From Paraburkholderia kururiensis (GTDB taxonomy: Bacteria > Pseudomonadota > Gammaproteobacteria > Burkholderiales > Burkholderiaceae), in contig NZ_CP139965.1 in assembly GCF_034424375.1 (NCBI RefSeq), positions 4,960,001 to 5,024,000 of the forward strand: a DNA stretch of 64,000 nucleotides. Direction: 5' to 3'. The notes below the pieces were generated by a model. The model made no database searches. It saw only the letters and a list, made by a program, of their open reading frames with translations, and was not told where the DNA came from. A program made the translations under genes and the position numbers. This document shows, piece after piece, positions 52,681 to 61,229 of this stretch (positions are counted from its first letter, which is position 1; each line of letters opens with the position of its first letter).

Positions 52681-53368
52681 CGGCAGGCTGGCCTCGCTCA
52701 TTGCCGATGGGCTTTCGAAAGAAGGCTTCACGGTGGACTGGTGCGCGACGCTCGATCTCGCGAGGCGCGCGCTCGCCTCGAATACCTACGACCTCGTGCT
52801 GCTCGATCTCGGCATGCCGGACGGCAACGGTGTGGAGTTCGTGCAAGTTATGCGCCGCGGCGGCCACACCGTTCCGGTGCTGATCGTCACGGCGCGCAGC
52901 AGTCTGGACGACCGCGTGATCGGGCTCGACTCGGGCGGCGACGACTATCTCGTCAAGCCGTTCGAGCTGCGCGAGCTGGCGGCGCGGTGCCGTGCGCTCC
53001 TGCGCCGGCCGGGCGCCTGCCTCGGCACCACGCTTTCCGCGGCGAATCTCGAGCTGGATACGGCGGGCCGGGAAGTGCGCGTATCGGGCCGCGTCGTGCC
53101 GGTGCCGCCGCGTGAACTCGATCTGCTCGAACGTTTGATGCGGCGTGTCGGACACGTAGTGACCAAAGGGGCGCTCGAAGACTCGCTCTACGCGCTCGAA
53201 GCCGACGTCACGCCGAACGCGCTCGAAGCGGTGGTGTCGCGCCTGAGGCGGCGTCTTACCGCAGCCGGCGCGCAGGTGGTGATGCATACGGCGCATGGCA
53301 TCGGCTACATGTTGACCGCCGCGCAAGCCTCGGACGGGGACAACGATGAGCCGCAGCGAAATGGCTGA
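52655..53368 (+). CDS. OmpR-family response regulator (second system)
   Basis: A 237-residue response regulator. The receiver domain carries Asp51 (VLLDLGMPDGNG), IVTARS and LVKPFELREL. The C-terminal winged helix reads PRELDLLERLMRRVGHVVTKGALEDSLYAL...LEAVVSRLRRRL. The ATG at 52655 gives the canonical MRLLLVEDNGRL; an ATG nine bases earlier is possible. It overlaps both the cytochrome b gene before it and the kinase gene after it (23 bases). The GTCAG direct repeats at 51618-51634 and 51689-51705 are its most likely binding sites. Confidence 0.88.
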   Translation: MRLLLVEDNGRLASLIADGLSKEGFTVDWCATLDLARRALASNTYDLVLLDLGMPDGNGVEFVQVMRRGGHTVPVLIVTARSSLDDRVIGLDSGGDDYLVKPFELRELAARCRALLRRPGACLGTTLSAANLELDTAGREVRVSGRVVPVPPRELDLLERLMRRVGHVVTKGALEDSLYALEADVTPNALEAVVSRLRRRLTAAGAQVVMHTAHGIGYMLTAAQASDGDNDEPQRNG

Positions 53369-54737
53369 AGGGCCGCACGCGGGCGATGCGCGTGCGCCGC
53401 GGCGGCGCCGTCGCACGCTGTTTTTCACGATGTCCGTGCGGCTTGCCATGGTGGGCTGCGTGTTCATGCTGGTCCAGTTGCTCGCCGTGGTGTGGATGTA
53501 CGTACGCAACCCCAACGAACTCGACCAGTTGCTCATTTCCGCCGAGGCCGGCCGCATTGCGCGGGAGATCGCGCCAGGTGGCGCGGGTGCCGACATCGCG
53601 CTATCCGCCGACCTCGCGCGGCCGCTCGCGCCCGATACGCGGCGCGCCTTCGTGATCCACGAGAAAGGCGGCGCGATTGTCGCCCGCCGCGACGACGGCG
53701 ACCTGCGCATCGAGCAGGAACCGCCCATGTCGTTTCTCGTCATCCGGACGCAGCGCGAGACGTGGGGCGACCGCTTTCTGCTGACCGGCACGCGCCGCGT
53801 ATCCGTGGACGACCGGCCTTACTGGATCACCGTGGCGATTTCGGGCCATGGCTTCAAGCCCTTCGTGCCGGTGATCTTCGACGAGGTTCGCTTCCATGTC
53901 GTACTTCCGCTCGCGCTGCTCTCGGGCATGCTGCTGCTTTTCAACTTCAGCGTGGTACGAAGCACGCTCAAGCCGCTCGACGAAACCATCGCCGCCGTGG
54001 ACCGCATCGATCCGGCGCAGATTGCCGCCCGCATCGAGTCCGCCACGCCGCTTTGGGAGGTGCAGGCGCTGGTCGGGTCGGTGAACCGTATGCTGGATCG
54101 GCTTCAGCGGTCCGTGGAAACGCTGCGGGAATTCGCGGGCAACGCGGCGCACGAGTTGCGCACGCCGCTTGCCATCCTGATGCTCGGCATCGGCAACCTG
54201 CCGGACGGCGAGGCAAAGACGAAACTCACGCGCGACGCCCAGCGCATGAAGCGGCTCGTGGACCAGATGCTCGACATGGCGCAGGCCAGCACGATCGAAA
54301 TTGCCGCGGACGACCGCGCCGATCTCAACGCGCTCGCACGCGACGTTTCCACCGATCTGCTGCCGCTCGCGGTAGCGCGCGGCCGATCCATCACGTTTGT
54401 GGACGCAGGCGGCGCCACGATTCGCGGCCACGCGGAAGCGATTGGCCGCGCGCTGCGCAACGTGATCGAGAACGCGCTGGAGCACACGCCGAGAGGAACC
54501 GCAGTGGAGGTGGTGAGCGGCCCGGGCCGCTGCTGCTCGGTGCGCGACCACGGGCCGGGCATTCCCGCGGACCAGCGCGCCAGAATCTTCGATCGCTTCT
54601 ATCGGCTGGACCGCAGCCGTAACGGCGGAGCGGGCCTGGGGCTCGCCATCGCGATGACGATCATGGAAGCGCACGGCGGCAGGATCGAAGTGGACGACGC
54701 GCCCGGCGGCGGCGCGTTGATGCGCCTGCGGTTCTAG
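53346..54737 (+). CDS. Sensor histidine kinase (second system)
   Basis: A 463-residue kinase with two transmembrane helices (about 32-52 and 180-202) around a periplasmic loop, a HAMP-like linker, and phospho-acceptor His269 in FAGNAAHELRTPLAILMLG. ATP-binding boxes are LRNVIENALEHTP, VRDHGPGIP and GAGLGLAIAMTIM. Interspersed Cys-Cys in RCCSVRDHG is unusual. Its partner is the regulator encoded immediately upstream. The periplasmic loop is not strongly acidic, unlike that of the first kinase, so the two systems probably sense different cues. GGGGA precedes the ATG. Confidence 0.87.
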   Translation: MSRSEMAEGPHAGDARAPRRRRRTLFFTMSVRLAMVGCVFMLVQLLAVVWMYVRNPNELDQLLISAEAGRIAREIAPGGAGADIALSADLARPLAPDTRRAFVIHEKGGAIVARRDDGDLRIEQEPPMSFLVIRTQRETWGDRFLLTGTRRVSVDDRPYWITVAISGHGFKPFVPVIFDEVRFHVVLPLALLSGMLLLFNFSVVRSTLKPLDETIAAVDRIDPAQIAARIESATPLWEVQALVGSVNRMLDRLQRSVETLREFAGNAAHELRTPLAILMLGIGNLPDGEAKTKLTRDAQRMKRLVDQMLDMAQASTIEIAADDRADLNALARDVSTDLLPLAVARGRSITFVDAGGATIRGHAEAIGRALRNVIENALEHTPRGTAVEVVSGPGRCCSVRDHGPGIPADQRARIFDRFYRLDRSRNGGAGLGLAIAMTIMEAHGGRIEVDDAPGGGALMRLRF

Positions 54738-54813
54738 CGCGTGTTCGCGTCAGCGGGCGTGGCGCGATGCTCACCGCCCTGGACCGCGCCCCCAGCCCGC
54801 CGCTGTAAAACCC

Positions 54814-55764
54814 TCACGCCTCCTGCGAGTGAACCAGCAGGAGCGGCACGTGGGTGAGCTGCGCCACACGCTGGGCCACGCTGCCGAGCGCCCAGCGTGC
54901 CATGCCGCGCCGGCCGTGCGTGCCCATCACCACGAGTTGCGCATGCCAGTGGTCGGCCGCGCGCACGATGGTGTGGGCGATGTCGTCGCCGGCGCGCTCG
55001 GTTTTCAAAAGCGCCGTGGTGGCCGACGACGTCGCGCTGCCCAGAATGGGCTCCGCATTGGCGAGCACCGCTTTGCCTTCGTCGATGAACGCGCTTTCGA
55101 GCATGTCGATGGGCACGAGGTCGCTCAGGCGCACCGCGCGGTCCACCACATAGACGGCATGTACGTGCGAGTCGCGAGTGGCAAAGCGCATGCCGTAGCG
55201 CAGCGCCTGCAACGCCACGCCGCTGGCGTCGAGCGCGAAGAAGATGCGCGTGGGCACCTGGCCGGGCTGCACTTCGAAGCGCTCCGGCACGACGAGAATC
55301 GGGCACCGCGCGAGTCGCGCAAGCGGCTCGGACACGGTGCCCTCCACCCAGCGCATCACGCCGTGATGCTGGCGCGCGCCCACCACGAGCAGATCGGCGT
55401 GCCAGGCATGGGCTTCGGCCATCAGGGTATCCACCACGCTGCCGCCGTGCTGCGAAAGGTCGACCACCTCGGTTTCGATTGCGGCTTTGCAGGCCGCGAG
55501 CAGACCTTTCGCATGACCGAGGGCGTCGGCCGCGTCGCGCCGCAATTCGGCGCGCGCCACCTCGAGCGTGGCGCCCACGATGCCGCCGGTGGGCACGAGC
55601 GTGCGCGGGTTCTCCGCCACGCTCACGAGGCGGACCTGGTTCTCGGGCCGCAACAGGTTCTGCACGTAGGCGAGCGCCTGCTGCGAGGCAGCCGACGCAT
55701 CGACGGCAATGAGTACGCGGGTCGGCAGAGCGAAGGGCGTGTCGGTGGAGGTGACGGCGTTCAC
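54814..55764 (-). CDS. Tandem-domain universal stress protein
   Basis: A 316-residue cytoplasmic protein made of two UspA domains. Domain 1 (about 14-160) opens VLIAVDASAASQQALAYV and ends DLLVVGARQHHGVMRWVEGTVSEPLARLARCPILVV. Domain 2 (about 170-315) opens IFFALDASGVALQALRYG and ends QLVVMGTHGRRGMARWALGSVAQRVAQLTHVPLLLV, with the ATP-binding G-x2-G-x9-G-S/T pattern. Tandem Usps of this type are strongly induced by low oxygen in Burkholderia and Pseudomonas. The start is GTG at 55764, with AGGA upstream. An Anr/Dnr-type box lies 75 bases upstream in class II position. Confidence 0.9.
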   Translation of the reverse strand: MNAVTSTDTPFALPTRVLIAVDASAASQQALAYVQNLLRPENQVRLVSVAENPRTLVPTGGIVGATLEVARAELRRDAADALGHAKGLLAACKAAIETEVVDLSQHGGSVVDTLMAEAHAWHADLLVVGARQHHGVMRWVEGTVSEPLARLARCPILVVPERFEVQPGQVPTRIFFALDASGVALQALRYGMRFATRDSHVHAVYVVDRAVRLSDLVPIDMLESAFIDEGKAVLANAEPILGSATSSATTALLKTERAGDDIAHTIVRAADHWHAQLVVMGTHGRRGMARWALGSVAQRVAQLTHVPLLLVHSQEA

Positions 55765-55817
55765 GGTGGGCGTCCTGCGAAAGGTTGAAGGGAGTGTGTA
55801 AGCGATTCTGTAATCCA

Positions 55818-55835
55818 GCCGCCCGACGTTTCTTG
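55818..55835. repeat. 18-bp element shared with 61056-61073
   Basis: GCCGCCCGACGTTTCTTG occurs here and, identically, at 61056-61073. Here it abuts the FNR/Anr box and fills the stretch between that box and the -10 of the stress-protein promoter. Both copies lie in intergenic DNA in the same orientation. Confidence 0.7.
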
Positions 55836-55846
55836 ACCGCGATCAA
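55833..55846 (-). promoter_or_regulatory. Anr/Dnr-type box of the universal stress protein promoter
   Basis: Read on the minus strand the site is TTGAT-CGCG-GTCAA, the classic Anr/Dnr consensus. A -10-like CAGAAT (55810-55805, minus strand) starts 29.5 bases from the centre, so the box would sit at -41.5 with transcription from about 55798. Confidence 0.7.
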
Positions 55847-55918
55847 CCGCCCTTGTAAGGCGGCCGACGGGGCGACCGACTGTTCCCGCTCCCAGACCCT
55901 TCATAGGACGCGAGGCGC

Positions 55919-56980
55919 CTACATCTGCGCGGCCTCGATCACGGCGTCGGCGAAGGCCTTCGGCGCTTCCTGCGGCAGGTTGTGCCCAATGCCGCCCTGG
56001 AGCGTGCGGTGCCGGTACTTGCCCGTGAACTTCTTCGCGTAGGCGGCGGGGTCGGGATGCGGCGCGCCGTTCGCGTCGCCTTCCAGCGTGATGGTGGGCA
56101 CGCCGATGCTGGGCGACATCGCGAGGCGCTGCTCCAGCGCGTCGTACTGCGGTTCGCCCTGCGCGAGCCCGAGCCGCCAGCGATAGTTGTGGATCACCAC
56201 CGCCACGTGATCGGGGTTGTCGAACGAGGCTGCCGAGCGCGCGTAGGTGGCCTCGTCAAACTGCCATTTCGGCGACGCCAGTTGCCAGATCAGCCGGTTG
56301 AAGTCGCGGCGGTTCGCTGCATAGCCGGCGGCGCCGCGCTCAGTGGCGAAATAGAACTGGTACCACCACGCGAATTCGGCCTTCGGCGGCAACGGCGTGC
56401 GATTGGCTTGCTGACTGCCGATCAGATAGCCGCTCACCGAGACGAGCGCCTTGCAGCGCTCCGGCCACAACGCCGCGACGATGTCGGCGGTGCGCGCGCC
56501 CCAGTCGAAGGCGCCGAATACGGCCTGGTCGATCTTGAGGGCGTCCATGAGCGCGATGGCGTCCACGGCGACCACCGCCTGCTGCCCGTTGCGCGGCGTA
56601 TCCGTGGAGAGAAAGCGCGTGGAGCCGTAGCCGCGCAGGTACGGCACGATCACGCGATAGCCCGCCGCGGCCAGCAACGGCGTGACCTCGGCGAAGCTGT
56701 AGATGTCGTAGGGCCAGCCGTGCAGCAGGATGACCGGCGTGCCGTTGGCGGGCCCTGCTTCGGCGTAGCCGACGTTGAGCGCGCCCGCGCCGATCTGGCG
56801 GATCGTGCCGAACGATGCCGTGTGCGTAGCGCCCGTCTTTGCGTCGCCCGTCTTTCCGTCGCTCATGGCGCCGGTCGTCTGCGCCTGCGCCGAAGTGCCG
56901 AGACCGAGTTCCATCAGGCTGAGACCGGCCACGGCCGTTCCCAGCAGTCGGCGTCGCCGGGCGTTCACTGCATCTTCCAT
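55919..56980 (-). CDS. Tat-exported alpha/beta hydrolase (epoxide hydrolase-like)
   Basis: A 353-residue alpha/beta hydrolase. The N-terminus has an Arg-rich Tat-like signal (ARRRRLLGTAVAGLSLMELGLG...SAQAQ). The fold is shown by VILLHGWPYDIYSF (oxyanion HGWP), the nucleophile elbow GAFDWGARTA with Asp as nucleophile, as in epoxide hydrolases and haloalkane dehalogenases, and the late His in GGIGHNLPQEAP. It could open epoxides or hydrolyse halides or esters; the sequence does not decide. AGGAG eight bases before ATG 56980 sets the start. It lies alone, downstream of an intergenic region with a CGGGTGATT direct repeat. Confidence 0.82.
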   Translation of the reverse strand: MEDAVNARRRRLLGTAVAGLSLMELGLGTSAQAQTTGAMSDGKTGDAKTGATHTASFGTIRQIGAGALNVGYAEAGPANGTPVILLHGWPYDIYSFAEVTPLLAAAGYRVIVPYLRGYGSTRFLSTDTPRNGQQAVVAVDAIALMDALKIDQAVFGAFDWGARTADIVAALWPERCKALVSVSGYLIGSQQANRTPLPPKAEFAWWYQFYFATERGAAGYAANRRDFNRLIWQLASPKWQFDEATYARSAASFDNPDHVAVVIHNYRWRLGLAQGEPQYDALEQRLAMSPSIGVPTITLEGDANGAPHPDPAAYAKKFTGKYRHRTLQGGIGHNLPQEAPKAFADAVIEAAQM

Positions 56981-57303
56981 GAGGTGTGCTCCTTGTCGGG
57001 TAGTGGGTGAGCGCGCGGCCTGAACGGCCGCGGCAGGTACTGCGGACATTGGAACGCCGGGATGTATCTGGCGTGTTGCGGCGAAGACACGGTCGCGTAA
57101 GGCCGTGTGTCCGCGTGCGGGACGGATACGTTGCGATACAAGGAAGACGGCGCCTTCGCGCGAGGGCGCGTCGTGCCGCGCGGGTGATTAACGGGTGATT
57201 GGCGGGCGGCGGGTAGAGGAGTGTGGAAGGCGCCTGGCGAAGCGGAGTGCGGCCGGCGTGTCTGGTCAGGGCCCCACGTCGAGGCCCCGATGCCTGATCG
57301 GTT
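56981..57303. other. Intergenic region upstream of the hydrolase
   Basis: This 323-base gap has no supported gene. It holds a perfect nine-base direct repeat, CGGGTGATT, at 57181-57189 and 57192-57200 (11-base period). No promoter hexamers are convincing. Confidence 0.5.
57181..57200 (+). repeat. CGGGTGATT direct repeat with 11-bp period
   Basis: CGGGTGATT-AA-CGGGTGATT places two identical nine-base sites one helical turn apart. That is the layout of a dimeric activator site of OmpR type. It is about 200 bases upstream of the hydrolase gene. Confidence 0.45.
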
Positions 57304-57684
57304 CTAAGGCCCCACGCGCAGGACGATGCCGGAGGAAATCTGCACCAGCAGATAGTCGCCGCCTACGCCGAGCCAGTAGTAGCCGCGCGGCGGCGGCGCG
57401 AGCCGATAGGCGCGCCAGTCGTCGATCACGTACTGGCGGTCGCGGTATTCGGGCGGCAGGCGGTCGCCCTTGCGCCAGTGTCCCGGCGCGTAAGCCGAGG
57501 CGCCCGGACCGTCGGGACCGTGGCCCGGGGGCATGTGCTCCGGACCGTGACCCCGGCCATGGTCCTGGTCGCCCTTGCCGTGATTGCCTCTTCCGTGGTC
57601 GTCGTGCGGCTGCGCGCTGACAGCCGAGGCAGCCAGCATGCCGGTGACGATCAGCGACCCGAGAAACACGCGCGATTTCTTCAT
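57304..57684 (-). CDS. RcnB-family periplasmic protein
   Basis: A 126-residue exported protein. The signal peptide ends about residue 24 (SAVSA). A His/Gly/Asp-rich segment (about 27-60, including DDHGRGNHGKGDQDHGRGHG) could bind metal ions. The C-terminal part is the RcnB domain: WRKGDRLPPEYRDRQYVIDDWRAYRLAPPPRGYYWLGVGGDYLLVQISSGIV. E. coli RcnB helps Ni/Co homeostasis in the periplasm, and most homologues are uncharacterised. Given a P1B-5 ATPase and CDF transporter nearby, a metal-buffering role is reasonable. The ATG has good codon context but a modest ribosome binding site. Confidence 0.85.
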   Translation of the reverse strand: MKKSRVFLGSLIVTGMLAASAVSAQPHDDHGRGNHGKGDQDHGRGHGPEHMPPGHGPDGPGASAYAPGHWRKGDRLPPEYRDRQYVIDDWRAYRLAPPPRGYYWLGVGGDYLLVQISSGIVLRVGP

Positions 57685-57834
57685 TGCTTTCTCCTGTGCG
57701 GGGAATTGCCGGAGTGGCAGAGGCAGGCTAACACCCTGCCGGCGGTCGTGCCATCGAACGGGTCAGGGGGCGCCTGGTGCGCGTGAACTGCCGCTGTCGT
57801 GGGCAGGCGGCCATGCTCGAGGCGTCCTTAAAGG

Positions 57835-57972
57835 CTACTCAGGTCGCAACAGATCGAGCCCCGCCAACACGATGACACCACTGAGCGCCATGATGGGCAC
57901 CGAGTGCCGGCCCAGATAGAGCGTGGCTGCCGCCAGCCAGCTCGCAACGAAAAACGCTCCGATTCGCTTCAT
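57835..57972 (-). CDS. Very small two-helix membrane protein
   Basis: A 45-residue hydrophobic protein, MKRIGAFFVASWLAAATLYL followed by a second hydrophobic segment (VPIMALSGVIVLAGLDLL) and the end RPE. It probably forms two membrane helices. It lacks a clear ribosome binding site. It lies 397 bases from the divergent hemerythrin gene and 150 from the RcnB gene on the same strand. Its coding potential is supported mainly by composition and a clean start and stop. Confidence 0.45.
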   Translation of the reverse strand: MKRIGAFFVASWLAAATLYLGRHSVPIMALSGVIVLAGLDLLRPE

Positions 57973-58258
57973 GTCGTGCGCGCGCCGTGATGGCCGCGTT
58001 CCTGATGGTGATTGAGGATGCCGGCGACGCCGATGGTCCGGGGACTTTGCCGCTGTGCCGGGCCGGCGTTTGCTGTTCCGGCCGGCTCTTGCGCCGTGCG
58101 TCGTGTTGCGGTGGGCACGCGTCGCAGGCGTGCAAATTATAGGGGTTTTCCCTCGTCCGGCCATGGCTGCAGGACCTGCGCCGGGCGCGCCCGGCATGCG
58201 GCACATCGGGGTACATCGGCGTGCGTGGAAGTGTCTCGTGCAACGGGCCCGGTGCGGC

Positions 58259-58272
58259 TTGATTGCGGTCAA
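58259..58272 (+). promoter_or_regulatory. Anr/Dnr-type box of the hemerythrin promoter
   Basis: TTGAT-TGCG-GTCAA is a full Anr/Dnr consensus match. With the GATACT hexamer at 58294-58299 it predicts a class II promoter: box centre 58265.5, start of transcription about 58307, that is -41.5. The gene starts at 58370. Confidence 0.72.
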
Positions 58273-58293
58273 GGCCGGCTTTCGTGGCCGCAC

Positions 58294-58299
58294 GATACT
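58294..58299 (+). promoter_or_regulatory. -10 element of the hemerythrin promoter
   Basis: GATACT matches TATAAT at four positions and starts 28.5 bases from the centre of the Anr/Dnr-type box, as expected for an activated class II promoter that needs no -35. Confidence 0.5.
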
Positions 58300-58369
58300 T
58301 TTTGAAGAGCGTCTGCCGCGTTTTGCGGCAGGCCGTCCGTCGTCCGCGATTGCCGCGAGGAGAGACATC

Positions 58370-58951
58370 ATGGTGCCGTCCGCCATGCATACGGCCGTGC
58401 AGGCCATCATCAGGGAACACCAGCAGCTCGCCGTGGTGGTCAATGGTATGCAGCGCTTCGTGGAGCGTGTCGACGCCCACGCGCAAACGCCCGATCCCAT
58501 CGTGTTTCGCGCGATGCTCTACTACATCCGCGAATATCCCGAGCAGATCCATCATCCGAAGGAAGACTGCTATCTGTTCGCGCGGCTGCGCATGCGCACG
58601 GCGGACCTCGACGAGATCATCGAGGAACTGGAGCACCAGCACGCGCAGGGCGAAGCGAAGGTGCGCGAGCTGGAGCGCGCATTTACGCGCTACGAACTGG
58701 CGGACGAGGCGGCCTTCGCGGCGCTGCGCGAGAGCGTTCACGAATACGCGCGGTTCTTCGCGGAGCATCGCCGCCTGGAGGAGGAGTTGATCCTGCCGGC
58801 CGCGCTGCGCTTCCTGACGCCCGAAGACTGGACCGAGATCGACGCCGCGTTCGGCGCCAATCGCGACCCGTTCGAAGGCATGAAGACGGAGAGCGATCTC
58901 GATCATCTGTTCGAGATGGTAGTGAAGGCGCTTCCGGATTTTGGCGGGTGA
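58370..58951 (+). CDS. Hemerythrin-domain protein
   Basis: A 193-residue cytoplasmic hemerythrin. The diiron ligands can be read in AIIREHQQLAVVV (helix 1), YPEQIHHPKEDCYLFARL (H-H-x2-E), ELEHQHAQGEAKVREL, and HEYARFFAEHRRLEEELILP (H-x3-E). It binds O2 or NO, or reduces peroxide at a non-heme iron pair. AGGAG eight bases before the ATG decides the start. A consensus Anr/Dnr box upstream predicts induction at low oxygen. The same domain type is fused to the P1B-5 ATPase 8 kb away. Confidence 0.9.
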   Translation: MVPSAMHTAVQAIIREHQQLAVVVNGMQRFVERVDAHAQTPDPIVFRAMLYYIREYPEQIHHPKEDCYLFARLRMRTADLDEIIEELEHQHAQGEAKVRELERAFTRYELADEAAFAALRESVHEYARFFAEHRRLEEELILPAALRFLTPEDWTEIDAAFGANRDPFEGMKTESDLDHLFEMVVKALPDFGG

Positions 58952-59179
58952 GGGCGGTTGTTTCGTCGTCCGTTGTTGCAGACGCCGCGCCGTGATGGGC
59001 GCCCTGGCGGCCGGAGTTTTCGTTGAGGCGGCCGAAGCCGGTGCGGCATACGGCAATGCCGCACACATCCACCGATGTACACGACCTTCTGCTGAAGTCG
59101 GTCCGCGACATGAAGAAGGGGCGGGCTAACCGCACGCCGCCCGTCTTTCACTGACTTCACTGACGCATCAAGCCCGTGC

Positions 59180-60700
<1,521 letters not shown>

Positions 60701-60797
60701 GATGTCTCTCCTCCAGGGATGGGCCGGCATCCGCGCCCTGCGTGTCGGCAGGCTCCGCACGGTGAAGCGCGGGAAAACACGGATGCGTTGATCTGAT

Positions 60798-60831
60798 GTG
60801 CGCATGACGCATGTATGGCGTGCGCATGACG
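60798..60831. repeat. Pair of 12-bp direct repeats, 22 bp apart
   Basis: GTGCGCATGACG occurs at 60798-60809 and 60820-60831, two helical turns apart. Each copy lies in a small inverted repeat (TGCG-CATGA-CGCA and GCGCA-TGACG-TGCGC). It sits 98-131 bases upstream of the aldehyde dehydrogenase start, as an upstream activator site would. Confidence 0.65.
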
Positions 60832-61055
60832 TGCGCTTTGGGCTGCGAGCCCGATCAGCGAGAACCATGCCATCGCGAACGCGCCCGCATCATGCGCGAC
60901 GCGTGCAACGCGAGGCGGCGCTCAATGCGCGGTCCAGCGCTTCATCCGTTCGCCGGAAGAAGCCCCGCGACCCAGGGGACTGTTCCCTCCGGCAACACAC
61001 GCGGCCTGCGGCTGTACCAGACTGCAACACCTCGAACGTGGGGCGCGCACCCTGC

Positions 61056-61073
61056 GCCGCCCGACGTTTCTTG
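61056..61073. repeat. Second copy of the 18-bp element
   Basis: This is identical to 55818-55835 over 18 bases and in the same orientation. Here no FNR half-site is attached directly; the nearest FNR-like box is 40 bases further on. Confidence 0.65.
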
Positions 61074-61113
61074 CGTCATCCCTTCCCACGCTAGGCAAAT
61101 CGCTGCAAACCGC

Positions 61114-61127
61114 TTGAGGCAGATCAA
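61114..61127 (+). promoter_or_regulatory. Weak FNR/Anr-like box upstream of the PQQ dehydrogenase
   Basis: TTGAG-GCAG-ATCAA has one half-site off consensus. It is centred 109 bases before the alcohol dehydrogenase ATG, and no -10 is found at class II spacing. It is a weaker candidate than the other five. Confidence 0.35.
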
Positions 61128-61229
61128 TGGCATGCGACTTGCAAAAAGCGGCGCGCTGCCATTGACGCACTCGCCGGACGATGGCGCCGCAACCGGGCAT
61201 CGCCCTCGATAAATCGACAGGAGACAAGG

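Larger units (their letters stand above)
57973..58369. other. Divergent intergenic region upstream of hemerythrin
   Basis: These 397 bases have no supported gene. They contain the Anr/Dnr-type box and -10 of the hemerythrin promoter. A minus-strand TATAAT (58141-58136) lacks a -35 partner. Confidence 0.55.
60701..61229. other. Divergent control region of the alcohol oxidation genes
   Basis: This 529-base gap has no supported gene. It contains two GTGCGCATGACG repeats near the aldehyde dehydrogenase (60798-60831), the 18-bp element shared with the stress-protein promoter (61056-61073), and an FNR-like box (61114-61127). No sigma-70 hexamer pair stands out. Confidence 0.6.

Noticed and set aside
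58136..58141. Minus-strand TATAAT as promoter of the 45-residue membrane protein
   Set aside because: No -35 or activator site lies at a usable distance, and the leader would be long. One hexamer is not enough.
58952..59179. Short open frame of about 60 codons between hemerythrin and aldehyde dehydrogenase
   Set aside because: It has no ribosome binding site, no recognisable features, and an Ala/Gly-rich composition expected from non-coding high-GC DNA.
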